64,000 bases of DNA, from the NCBI GenBank assembly GCA_017536685.1, contig JAFXGW010000021.1, positions 40,601 through 104,600 on the forward strand, in the 5' to 3' direction. The position numbers and the translations under genes were made by a program. The notes beneath the pieces were generated by a model. That model was not told the DNA's origin. It worked only from the letters and a program-made list of their open reading frames with translations, and ran no database searches. This DNA comes from Clostridia bacterium. Its GTDB lineage: Bacteria; Bacillota; Clostridia; TANB77; CAG-508. Below are positions 16,952 through 26,200 of this stretch, one piece after another (within the stretch, counting starts at the first letter, position 1; each line of letters begins with the position of its first letter).

Positions 16952-17485
16952 TCAATGTAAACAAATATTTTTTAAATCATATTTACAATCTTTTTTTCTT
17001 TCATAGTCTAATTGATAATTCCTGTTTTCGCTAGGAAAAACTAAATGGTATAAATCTACTAATACTAAAGTCATTTCATTATTTTTATCTTTTAGAAAAT
17101 ATAATCTTATACCAGAATCTTTGTTATAGTCAAATTTTCTAATGTTCATAATAATTTCTTTTATTGATAAATCCATTCCAGTATTTTCTTTTATTAATTT
17201 CTTTAATTTTAATAGATTAGCATTTTGAATTATTTCATTTACAACAAAATCTCTGTTAATGGTATTAGAATCATGGTCAAAATTATAATATATAGCATAC
17301 ATAGTTTTATATTTTTCTGCTCCTCGACTTTTTACAAAATTAGTGAAATATTCAGCTTCATCTTTAATTGATTTCATATATTTTTTCACGTTAATAGAAG
17401 AAAAATTCTCTTCTAGCATTCTTGTGTTAGAAGAGAATTTATTTATTTTCTTAAAATAAGAATTATTATTTTTGAACGTATTCAT
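16952..17485 (-). CDS. Putative toxin paired with PanA-type antitoxin
   Basis: A 177-residue basic protein of unrecognised family. The N-terminal half is helical and Lys/Asn-rich. The C-terminal half has IRLYFLKDKNNEMTLVLVDL (about 133-152), a beta-hairpin pattern reminiscent of RelE/ParE-like or other small toxin folds. Its start overlaps the 3' end of the DUF4065 antitoxin gene by 20 nt, the tight coupling expected of a toxin-antitoxin pair with the antitoxin first. The toxin target is unknown; the role rests on its partner. Confidence 0.65.
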   Translation of the reverse strand: MNTFKNNNSYFKKINKFSSNTRMLEENFSSINVKKYMKSIKDEAEYFTNFVKSRGAEKYKTMYAIYYNFDHDSNTINRDFVVNEIIQNANLLKLKKLIKENTGMDLSIKEIIMNIRKFDYNKDSGIRLYFLKDKNNEMTLVLVDLYHLVFPSENRNYQLDYERKKDCKYDLKNICLH

Positions 17486-17951
17486 TTATGATATCTTCTT
17501 TATTTATTTCTCTAGAATGATTTTCATCATCATATTCAAAATTTCTAATCCATGCTTGATCTTGATGAGAAATATCAACTAATCTAAAATCAGAAACACT
17601 ATTAATATCTTCTAATAATTCATCAATATATTCCTTTACAAACTCATCATCAATTAAATTTTCTTTATAATAACTTTCTAAATTGTGTTCATGATAAATT
17701 TCAGGAATTACTGGACCATATACCCAAGCTTCAAACTTCGCATTAAATAAATATTCATCATATTCTGTTACATCAATTTCTTGCCTATCATTGTCTTGTA
17801 ATATTTTTCCTTTTCTTACAAATCCACCCCAAAACGCAAAACAAAAATATAACGTTTTTTGTAATCTAACAGGAGAAATATTTTTTCTAAATTTTTCAAA
17901 ATATTCATTACTTACATAAGCAGCAAATTCTTTTACTTTAAACATTGGCAT
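17466..17951 (-). CDS. Panacea-domain (DUF4065, SocA-like) antitoxin
   Basis: A 161-residue Panacea-domain protein. The family pattern is clear: NISPVRLQKTLYFCFAFWGG near residues 24-43 and FEAWVYGPVIPEIY near 75-88. In PanAT systems this domain works as a versatile antitoxin that neutralises many unrelated toxins. An AGGAGG site lies upstream of the ATG at 17951. The overlapping downstream gene is its likely toxin. Confidence 0.85.
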   Translation of the reverse strand: MPMFKVKEFAAYVSNEYFEKFRKNISPVRLQKTLYFCFAFWGGFVRKGKILQDNDRQEIDVTEYDEYLFNAKFEAWVYGPVIPEIYHEHNLESYYKENLIDDEFVKEYIDELLEDINSVSDFRLVDISHQDQAWIRNFEYDDENHSREINKEDIINEYVQK

Positions 17952-18107
17952 AAATTATCATTCCTCCTTTTACATTATTATAAAATATTAATTATTATTA
18001 CTTTCTGTGTATACATTTTATAAATAATCAAAATATTTTACAAGTATCCTTGGATATATTATTCACTATTTTGTAAAAACTATAAAAGTGTTAGTATTTT
18101 ACTATCT

Positions 18108-18250
18108 TTAAACTTGATTGTCAATAATATTATTTAAAGTATTCAATTTTTTACTATTTTTTTCCTCTTTAAATATTTGTTGATCTTTGAAATTTTTTAA
18201 TATAGATAAATAATTATTTCTTTGTATTATTTCAAAAAAATTTCCTCCTA
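18108..18250 (-). pseudogene. Relic: N-terminus of an AAA_14/DUF4143-type ATPase
   Basis: The minus strand reads EIIQRNNYLSILKNFKDQQI then KEEKNSKKLNTLNNIIDNQV and a stop. The first part strongly resembles the N-terminus of AAA_14 ATPases that precedes their Walker A loop. A perfect AGGAGG site (18249-18244) remains, but the start codon is gone (TTTTTTTGAA where ATGGAA would be expected), and everything after the first 20 residues is missing. The rest of 17952-18469 holds AT-rich sequence and short imperfect hairpins only. Confidence 0.55.
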
Positions 18251-18412
18251 ATTATAGGTGTCGACTTCAATCTTTTCTTTTTCCATAGAAATTCTTGAAT
18301 TATTATATATTTACATCTACTGTCATAAAGATAGCAGATGGATCAATTAACAAATAACATTAATTCGCTATCAGCTAATTAATGCCACTCCCAAAAGAAG
18401 ATTACTCCTTCA

Positions 18413-18458
18413 ACAAAAATAACTTGCAGTGGATTATAATACTGCAAGTTATTTTTGT
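18413..18458. terminator. Terminator of the GHKL-STAS-PIN operon
   Basis: ACAAAAATAACTTGCAGT pairs perfectly with ACTGCAAGTTATTTTTGT around a 10-nt loop; A/T flanks allow use in both directions. Confidence 0.85.
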
Positions 18459-18469
18459 CAATATATTAA

Positions 18470-18994
18470 TTATTTTATTACAATTTTTTGTGAATCCATG
18501 TCTGCTGATATCAAGTATAGTCCATTTTTATTAGCAATATTTATAATAAGAACATCATTAAAATCTTGTCCTTCATTTACATTAAACAATATATCCTTAT
18601 TATCTACTGTAAATTTATCTTCTATCATTTTGCATCTAGATAAAATTGTAGTCTTTAATGTTTCCATTATAAATTTATTATTTTTTATAAAATCAGTTGA
18701 ATTTCTATAATCTCTTTTATAATCATAATTTTTTCTTCCAATTCTTTTTTTTATATTATTCCATTCTAATCTGTGATATTTATTTATAAATTCTGATATT
18801 ACTATTGCTGGAATATATACATCACATCCAATATTAAGTGCTTGATTAAATTTAGCTGATAGCCCCTTTAATTTTGGCGTTTCTGTTACTAAACGTGAAT
18901 CTCCATATAAATATATTAATATGTTAGTGTCTACTAAATATTTATTTTTCTTTTCAACCAAATGTGTTTCATCTACAATTCTACTGCAAATCAT
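18470..18994 (-). CDS. PIN-domain protein (predicted metal-dependent RNase)
   Basis: A 174-residue PIN-fold protein. The acidic metal-binding residues are visible: KYLVDTNILIYLYG (first Asp at about 22), IPAIVISEFIN (Glu about 68), QDFNDVLIINIAN (Asp about 142-145) and LISADMD (Asp about 163). PIN proteins are usually RNases and often toxins, though the neighbour here is not a standard antitoxin. The start ATG lies inside the end of the STAS-like gene, 14-nt overlap, after GAGGT, so the two are translationally coupled. It is the last gene of a three-gene operon headed by a GHKL ATPase. Confidence 0.8.
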   Translation of the reverse strand: MICSRIVDETHLVEKKNKYLVDTNILIYLYGDSRLVTETPKLKGLSAKFNQALNIGCDVYIPAIVISEFINKYHRLEWNNIKKRIGRKNYDYKRDYRNSTDFIKNNKFIMETLKTTILSRCKMIEDKFTVDNKDILFNVNEGQDFNDVLIINIANKNGLYLISADMDSQKIVIK

Positions 18995-19298
18995 TTTTTA
19001 CCTCTTTATAGTTTTCTATTACTTTTTGAAATGTTTTTAATATCAATTCATTATAGTTTCTTAATTTAAAATATTTATTTAATATTTCTGTAGAATAATT
19101 TTCATATAATCCATGTACAATTTTGTTAGCAAACGCAGTATTTACTGAAGTTATTCCATTAAAATCTAATATTAAATCAACATCACCTTTATAATTCATT
19201 TTTATTTGTTTTGAAATGATTTCTCCATCTTCTGGATTATGAGCATATTCATTTTTTATAATTTCCAATATTAATATTTTAAATTCTTTATTAAACAT
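18981..19298 (-). CDS. STAS-like (DUF4325) protein
   Basis: A 105-residue protein of the STAS-like DUF4325 type, with the central strand-helix VDLILDFNGITSVNTAFANK typical of anti-anti-sigma-like folds. The start is set at 19298, where AAGGAGG precedes the ATG, not at an upstream ATG inside the previous gene. DUF4325 proteins usually occur with GHKL ATPases, as here: the ATPase gene ends 10 nt upstream. By analogy with SpoIIAA/SpoIIAB such pairs may form a phosphorylation-controlled partner switch. The conserved phospho-Ser is not certain from sequence alone. Confidence 0.8.
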   Translation of the reverse strand: MFNKEFKILILEIIKNEYAHNPEDGEIISKQIKMNYKGDVDLILDFNGITSVNTAFANKIVHGLYENYSTEILNKYFKLRNYNELILKTFQKVIENYKEVKNDLQ

Positions 19299-19308
19299 AA
19301 AACCTCCT

Positions 19309-20199
19309 TTAAAAATTCCATTCAAATTCTTTATTTCTTTTAATTTTTTCAAACAATTTATCCATATCTTTTATTGCTGTATAATCAAATTCGATATAAA
19401 CTAAAGTTCCATCTAACTCAATTTCCCCATCTTTCAACACATTGTTCTTATAATTATATTGTCCTAAATGAGAAATAATACTCATGTCTCCATTGTGTTG
19501 TTTTACAAATTCCAATACTGCATCTAAACCTAATCCACCAGAATCTTTAGTCAAATCTTTTGTTGTATTTCCCGCTTCTATAGCCCATTCTATGCAACTA
19601 TAATCTGGTATATTACCAATTTTTTTCTTTACATTATATGGAATCCCTTTTCCTAAATCTACTATAATTAATCTTAATTTATTAATTCTAGGATATTTTT
19701 GACCACAGCAAAATATCTCAAACGTATCTCCATGAGTTCTTGCATTTATAAAAAGTTCACTAAGTTTTGATATTATATAATCAATTTCCTGCTTAGACAA
19801 GTTTATTTTAGGAGTCAATTCTTTATCTAAATATCCATCAAAGCAATTATTTTTTCCTTGTTCAAGTTCTTCTTTAAAATATTTAAACTTTATTGAAGTT
19901 TCTTTTATTATTCCACTTTTCATATTTGAAACAACATCCGAAAAATTATTAGACTCAAACATCATTCTAAGTTCTTCCGAAACGCCATTAATATATAATT
20001 TTTTATTGTATCTTTTGGTTAAATCATAAGTTAGAGCTCCAAATAAAGCAAAACATTCGCCAGACATCCATTTAGTTGAAGAAAAATCAATCATAATTTC
20101 ATTTTCAACAATTTCTTTTATTTTTAAATGCATATTGATAAGTTTATTAATACTTTCTAAATCACTACCTATGTTTTTTGGCATAAAATAATTGTACAT
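19309..20199 (-). CDS. GHKL (HATPase) protein with N-terminal STAS-like region
   Basis: About 296 residues. The GHKL ATP-binding site is complete: N box ELFINARTHG (about 149-158), G1 DLGKGI (181-186) and G2 GGLGLDAV (221-228). The N-terminal part (MIDFSSTKWMSGECFALFGA) resembles a STAS-type strand-helix, so the protein may combine both modules. There is no membrane segment and no histidine phospho-acceptor domain, so it is not a classical sensor kinase. The ATG at 20199 follows GAGGG directly; the ATG at 20211 has no site. It leads the STAS-like and PIN genes. Confidence 0.85.
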   Translation of the reverse strand: MYNYFMPKNIGSDLESINKLINMHLKIKEIVENEIMIDFSSTKWMSGECFALFGALTYDLTKRYNKKLYINGVSEELRMMFESNNFSDVVSNMKSGIIKETSIKFKYFKEELEQGKNNCFDGYLDKELTPKINLSKQEIDYIISKLSELFINARTHGDTFEIFCCGQKYPRINKLRLIIVDLGKGIPYNVKKKIGNIPDYSCIEWAIEAGNTTKDLTKDSGGLGLDAVLEFVKQHNGDMSIISHLGQYNYKNNVLKDGEIELDGTLVYIEFDYTAIKDMDKLFEKIKRNKEFEWNF

Positions 20200-20231
20200 T
20201 ATATCCCTCATTATATATTAAAACTATTTAT

Positions 20232-20260
20232 ATTATAACATCAAATTATATTTTTTTCAA
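20232..20260 (-). promoter_or_regulatory. Promoter of the GHKL-STAS-PIN operon
   Basis: TTGAAA (20260-20255), 17-bp spacer, TATAAT (20237-20232) on the minus strand, about 30 bp before the start codon. Confidence 0.8.
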
Positions 20261-20343
20261 ATATTTTCCTTCTATTGCATTTCACTTTTCATTCTTTTAA
20301 TTGTATTTTCTAAACAGTTGCTTCTGCTATTGTAATCTCATAT

Positions 20344-21009
20344 TTATCTATTTTTTATTTTCAACATCCTATAAACTAGCAACTGCATTAACCTCTCTTT
20401 CCCCGAAAAAACATCAAATGATTTAAAGAATTCTTTATGCTCTTTCCACTCTTTATTCCACCAACCTGTCAAAATTGATATTACAATTACTAAAAACATA
20501 GCAATTATAATAGTATAAATTAAACCAACTGCATTTACTAATTCTTGAATTATTGCTTCCCAAATAACAATAGACAAAGCACCAATAATAACAGGATTTA
20601 TGTATTTTATTGAAGAGTCTCTTTTATCTAATTCTTCACTTAATATCTTAAGTTTTTCTATATTATTAAGCTTATTCTTCTTACAGTATTTTGTAATCCA
20701 GCTTTTTTGAAAATCATCATAAGATTTATAAACTTCATCTCTAACTTTAGAATTAAATAAAACTTCTTTTAATTTATATTTCAAGTTTAATTTCTTAATA
20801 ATATCCATAAGTTCAATACATTCACAAACTTTATATAAAACCCAACCAAATATTATCAGTAATATAAAAGCCATTATATAATTCAAAGTCTTAAATCCAT
20901 AATAAAGATATCCTATAACAATAAAAAGTTGTCCACTTTTCCATAATCTACTTGCTAGTTTTGAAAGTATATCACATTCTTTTTTGTATTTTTCTATTAG
21001 TTTCTCCAT
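20344..21009 (-). CDS. Four-helix membrane protein of unknown function
   Basis: About 221 residues from the ATG at 21009, which has AAGGTGA six nt upstream. Two hydrophobic helices form a hairpin early in the protein, a charged cytoplasmic helical segment follows, and a second helix pair lies near the end before a basic tail. This 2+2 layout recalls SLATT-type or other membrane effectors of defence systems, but I cannot assign a family. The preceding reading (MLKFLLKG...) has no ribosome site and contains TTGAAA-18 bp-TATAAT, so it is probably the promoter. Confidence 0.6.
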   Translation of the reverse strand: MEKLIEKYKKECDILSKLASRLWKSGQLFIVIGYLYYGFKTLNYIMAFILLIIFGWVLYKVCECIELMDIIKKLNLKYKLKEVLFNSKVRDEVYKSYDDFQKSWITKYCKKNKLNNIEKLKILSEELDKRDSSIKYINPVIIGALSIVIWEAIIQELVNAVGLIYTIIIAMFLVIVISILTGWWNKEWKEHKEFFKSFDVFSGKERLMQLLVYRMLKIKNR

Positions 21010-21064
21010 ATCGTCACCTTCTATTTTTTCTTCATTATACATCCCTTTTAATAAAAATTTCAAC

Positions 21065-21111
21065 ATAAAAATACAAGCAAATAGAATCTTTGATTGTGCT
21101 TGCTTGTATTA
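21065..21111 (-). terminator. Terminator of dinD
   Basis: ATACAAGCAAG pairs with a TTGCTTGTAT arm on the minus strand, followed by TTTTT. Confidence 0.65.
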
Positions 21112-21128
21112 ATTATTTTATTTAACTT

Positions 21129-21983
21129 TTATTCATCTAACATTAATTTAGTTTTTTTATCTTTCAACCTTTTTAATTGTTCTTTTTCAATTTCTTTAAT
21201 ACTTTTTTCAGGTCTTGGCAAATCTTCTGGCATTGTACCACCAATATCTTCTATAGCTTTTCTTACTTTAGAACCAACTTCATAATGCGTACCTATTGCT
21301 TTATTACAAGTATCTATATTATCTTTCTTTAATTTTTCTTCTGTTTGTGATATTCTAAACAAATTTGCAATTAATTCTGTGCTTCCCATAAAATCAAGTA
21401 TCTTCTCGTTATCTTTTAAGTTCTTTCTTTTATGTATATCATCTACAGTCAATCCACCATATAGTCCCATATATCCTGCATTTTGAAACTCTGCATATTC
21501 TTCATTTGTTATTACTCCTGCATTATGTGCTGCTTCTAATAACATCTGATTCCATTGTTTTATATCACCACGAATTACTAACCTTTTATTGTCTTCATCT
21601 AATTGATTAAAATAATCTGCTACTTCTTGTCTTCGTGTTTGAATTGCAAAATAAGTTTGTCCCAAAGCAATGACTTCTTTCCTTGGATCTCCATTTTGCA
21701 CTATCAAATAACACGCATATCTTGATAATTCATAATCAATAACATTTTTCTGTGTTGCGCCTGCTTCAACGATTTTGCTGACCTCAGCAAAATCGTCTTC
21801 TATATTTCTTCCACTATTTTTACATGCTATTTTGGCTCTATCTATTACTTTAGCAAAGTTTCTCCATTGAATATATTGTAAAACTTCACTTAATTCTCTA
21901 GCATTCCAATATTCAGTTCCATCTTCTCTTGTCTTTTTTATTTGTTCAAAAGTTTTATATTCTTCTGCTTGTAAATTACTCAA
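21129..21983 (-). CDS. dinD: DNA-damage-inducible protein D (DinD)
   Basis: A 284-287-residue DinD protein. Family signatures are clear: YWNARELSEVLQYIQWRNF, DDFAEVSKIVEAGATQK, DYELSRYACYLIVQNGDPRK and GYMGLYGGLTVDDIHKRK. The N-terminal part is a BRO-N-like domain. In E. coli DinD inhibits RecA strand exchange and is part of the SOS regulon. AGGAG fits a TTG start at 21983 (9-nt spacing) better than the ATG at 21992 (1 nt). It is often carried on mobile or defence DNA. Confidence 0.92.
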   Translation of the reverse strand: MSNLQAEEYKTFEQIKKTREDGTEYWNARELSEVLQYIQWRNFAKVIDRAKIACKNSGRNIEDDFAEVSKIVEAGATQKNVIDYELSRYACYLIVQNGDPRKEVIALGQTYFAIQTRRQEVADYFNQLDEDNKRLVIRGDIKQWNQMLLEAAHNAGVITNEEYAEFQNAGYMGLYGGLTVDDIHKRKNLKDNEKILDFMGSTELIANLFRISQTEEKLKKDNIDTCNKAIGTHYEVGSKVRKAIEDIGGTMPEDLPRPEKSIKEIEKEQLKRLKDKKTKLMLDE

Positions 21984-22021
21984 TATTATCATCTCCTATT
22001 TTTTATTTAGAATATTTTACC

Positions 22022-22033
22022 AAACATTTGTTT
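22022..22033. promoter_or_regulatory. Possible LexA-like box upstream of dinD
   Basis: AAAC-ATTT-GTTT lies about 40 bp before dinD and resembles the Firmicute SOS box GAAC-N4-GTTC with both outer G/C bases changed. SOS control of dinD makes it plausible, but in AT-rich DNA it could be chance. Confidence 0.3.
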
Positions 22034-22090
22034 ATTATTCAAGTATTTTTCTAAAAATTTTCTTTTTTTATTTTTAAATCCATTATTAAT

Positions 22091-22137
22091 AAAATAAATG
22101 CTAGCAGTAGTCGCAAGATTACTGCTAGCATTTATTT
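22091..22137. terminator. Terminator of the acyltransferase gene
   Basis: AAATGCTAGCAGTA pairs perfectly with TACTGCTAGCATTT around a 10-nt loop, with A/T-rich tails. Confidence 0.8.
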
Positions 22138-22161
22138 TAGTATTAAATTTCATTAAAAAAT

Positions 22162-23211
22162 TTATTTTTTAAAACCACTTTTCGCCCACACTAGACAAAA
22201 TATTTTATCTATGCTCTTACTTCTAATCAATTCAATAATTACTCCAGAAGAATAAATCCCCAACGTACACACAATAATGTGGAAAACAAGTAACCAAGGA
22301 CTCACAAAATAAAACTTCTCCACTAAACAAATCTCTTTCCAAAACTCTAATCTGAAGATAGAATCATGAAATAAATAGACTCCTATACTAGACTTACCAA
22401 GTATATTAATAACTTTGCTGTTTTTAATATCAAGATTCTTAAATACCATAAAAATCAATACAGCTTCAACAAGAACAATAATAGAATTCATACTGCTAAT
22501 CCAATTAACACGCCAAAATAAACTTGAATTATATTGACTCATATAAGTAATACCACAAGTAACAATTATAAATAAAACATATCCTATAACAGAAAACCAT
22601 TTTATAGTCTTTTTACTGAATTTTTCAAAATCATATAATCTAATATAAGCACCAATTAAATATATTAAAATAAACCAAGACAAATTATTCATAAGTCCTG
22701 AATCTGTTATAAAAAATCCAATACCAGAAAACATAAATGCAAGTATTCCAATAAGACTAATTAATTGTTTTTGTGAAATACTTTTTACAAGTTTATTAAT
22801 AAATGGACTTAATACATAAACACATATATATGGAAGCATAAACCAATATGCTTTTGATGTAAATGGAAATACAGTAAGCTTTATTATCTCCCCTGTAGGT
22901 ATCCCTTTAAAAATAACATATACTATAAAAAATGCTACTGAATAGCAGTATACTTGTAATATTAATTTTAAAACTTTCTTTAACTTAAATTCTGATTCTA
23001 TTAAAAAATATCCACTAATTAACACAAATAAATTAACAGCTAGTTTCCCACCTATTAAACATATTATTCCTATATATTTGTTTACACCAAATCCAGCTAT
23101 ACTTGATAATCCACCATGTAAAGCATAATGATGCAATATAATTAACACCATTGCAAATATTCTTAATAGTTCAAAATTTGATTTTCTTTGGTTTTCAGTT
23201 ACTTTTTCCAT
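22162..23211 (-). CDS. Acyltransferase family 3 membrane protein
   Basis: A 349-residue integral membrane O-acyltransferase of the acyltransferase-3 family. The N-terminal signature NFELLRIFAMVLIILHHYAL carries the conserved Arg and the HH-type His, and about ten hydrophobic helices follow. Such enzymes acetylate cell-surface polysaccharides. It sits 42 nt after the large STAND gene and is followed by a terminator. Its position away from the polysaccharide operon at 29-43 kb is notable; it could modify surface sugars and so affect phage adsorption, but that is inference. Confidence 0.88.
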   Translation of the reverse strand: MEKVTENQRKSNFELLRIFAMVLIILHHYALHGGLSSIAGFGVNKYIGIICLIGGKLAVNLFVLISGYFLIESEFKLKKVLKLILQVYCYSVAFFIVYVIFKGIPTGEIIKLTVFPFTSKAYWFMLPYICVYVLSPFINKLVKSISQKQLISLIGILAFMFSGIGFFITDSGLMNNLSWFILIYLIGAYIRLYDFEKFSKKTIKWFSVIGYVLFIIVTCGITYMSQYNSSLFWRVNWISSMNSIIVLVEAVLIFMVFKNLDIKNSKVINILGKSSIGVYLFHDSIFRLEFWKEICLVEKFYFVSPWLLVFHIIVCTLGIYSSGVIIELIRSKSIDKIFCLVWAKSGFKK

Positions 23212-23253
23212 TATTTATACTTTTATATTCTTCTTTCTTTTTATTCAAAATAT

Positions 23254-26200
23254 TTATCTATCTAATATTTCCTTACTTAATGTTCTAATAATACCTATCT
23301 GATTTTCAAACATTTTATCCCAAATATCTAAACATTCATTTGCAATTTTTTGCATATCTTCATCTGATTTTCCTTCTGTTTCATCATACAGTCCTACAAC
23401 CAGCTTAGATAATTCATCTCCATAAAAGTATAAACTTTCTGAATCCTTTTCACCATTAACAAATGATTTTAAAACACCTAAAATTATTTCAGAAAAATCC
23501 AATATAGATAAAGCATTTTTCTCTATATGCTCTAATATTGCATGCATTGATTTTCTTCCGGAATTACTTTTGGTAATCTCGATTAAGAATTCTTTATCTC
23601 TTTCTAAATCAATATCATTATCATAAAAAATTTTACTAATAAATCTTTCTAAATTACAATTATGTTTATTCATTTCTAATATAATATTTTTACATTTTTC
23701 ATTATATTCTATCGTATTAAAATAATTTTCTGTCATTCTAATTATATACTCTTGTTGTATTTCATCCATTTTTTCAATGTCTTCTATCAAATCAGCAAAT
23801 TCATCATTGACAATGTACATTTCAGCCACACAAAGAGCTCCAATTTCTTTTATCTCTTTAAGTTCTGAATAATATGCTCTTTTTATTATACTTAATACTT
23901 TTTCTTTTTCTTTACTATACATACCGAACAATAATCTTCTTGTTCCCCAAAAACTAAAAAAACGTTCATCTTCTTCAAACAATTCAAGAATTATAGGAAT
24001 AGTCCAATCTTCGTTAATATAATATGACGTATACAAACAATATAAACTAGCAAATCTAACCACAGAATTTTCGTCATGTGATAATTTATTAATTGTATCT
24101 TTGAATTCCTCTAATAGTTTATTTTTATCCCATAATATATGAGAAATTGTTCTTGCAGCAGAACCTCTAGTACAATTAAGCGCATTACTCTGAAGCATTT
24201 CTATACTCTTTATTTCTTTATCTGTATTATCTGTCACATTTGGTTTTCCTAGTATTGGATCTATATGATTTATCGCTATGTTTTTTAGTATTTGTATCGT
24301 TTTGTCTGACCAATTAACATCCTTCTTCTTTTCAATAATCCAGCATATATAGAGAGCTCTCTGTGATATATTATCGCAAGGGTATCTTTCAAATATTTTC
24401 TCTATTAACTCATTCGGAATGTCATCTATTTTTTCACTACTATGAATTCCACTATATAAAGATTCAATGTATTCTTCTAATATTGTATTACCTTTAGTCA
24501 ATACTAAGTCTATCATTTTGATAGTATCTTTAGAAACAGCACTACTAAAACTACTTGAAAATTCCCTTAAACTACTTTCTATAAAACCACCTTTAACCTC
24601 TTTCCATTTATGTCTTTCTTTTGTCTTTAAATCTGTATTTGATAATAATTTTATCCATTCCTTATCACTTAATTTCTTTCCTTCTATTGGAGACCTAACT
24701 GATCCACTATGTCCGTCAGAATATTTATAATAGTTACTTCCATCTACAAATCTTCTTTTTAACACATTTAATAACTCTTTTGTTTTTTTACTCACTCTCT
24801 CTTCAGCCAAAAATGGAATTAATTCTACTTGTAAATTTCCCCACCAATCCCATGGCATTCTTCTACAAGTATAATTCATTTTATACGTTCTTATATCCTT
24901 ATATAATTCTTTAGCATCTTTTCCACAAAAATAATATATTTCATTTTCTATTCGTTTAAAATTGCTTTCACTACAAGAAGCTGTGTGCGTACATAATATT
25001 TTCTTTGTTAACATCAGCCTATCTCCATTACCACTGCTAGTATCAAAAATATTATTTTCAAAATCTTCACACATATATTCAATAATTCTATCACTATCTC
25101 TAATTGGCATTTTACCCAATCCTTCTAATATAAATTCATTAAATATTGGATAATTTTGCCCCATATATTCTTCATATATGTTCCAAAACTTTTCTGGAGA
25201 TTTTTTTATTAAATTATTATTAGCCTTCTTTATAATATTTATTGCTGCTCTTTCTATTCCTAAACTATATTTATGTCTTCCAGTCCATTTTCCCCAATAC
25301 GGATCTATTTCTTTAGGTATACATGGCAACAGCATCTTTATAATTTCTTCATCTTTTTTTATTATAATATCTGATTCTTCAGTTAATAAGTCTTCTTCAT
25401 ATCTATACAAACTTTTATTTTTATTACTTATTCTATAATCTAGTAAAAACTTTATTAACTTTATTGCTCTTATTTCATTATTTTTAAATAACGATTTGAA
25501 ATCAATATAGTCTTCACTTAATTCTGGATATTTTTCATATATTTTCATTCTCAATTGAAACATTTCATCAATTTCACTATTTATATCAAAGCTAAAACAT
25601 TCATATATTTTTTTATCTTTTTCTTCATCTTTAAATAAATGCTTTTCTAAAAACTTAGCAACTTCAACATCGTATTTGTTCTCTACACTCCTTAGTAATG
25701 AAATACATTTATCTATTTTTGTTATTTCTTCAATCCATTCATCTAGAATTCCATTTTTTAATAAAATTTTTACATAATTTAAATTCGAGCGAACAACATT
25801 ATTTATTATGTATTTTCCGAAATTTTCATTATTATAAAATTCTAATATAAATTTTTCTATTTCGTTATCAATAGCATCTACTTGACCAAGTACTTCAAAA
25901 AAAACATATTTTATATAAAATCTAATATTATTTGAATACAAAAGTTTTTTTCCTACATCAATAAAGTCTTTAGTATTGTAATCAAGTAAATCTTCAAGAA
26001 ACATTTGGATTTGATATCTTCTAGATGGTATTTGTTGTTCAATATTTCCAACAATTTCTTCTATCGTCTTATTTTCGTGATACATGTTAATCATTTCTGT
26101 TTCTAAAAAATAATCTAATATTCTTTGATGTGTAAAAGATACAGTTTGTCCTTCAACAAACAAAAAACCACTTGATGAAAGATATTTTAAAGCATTTTCA

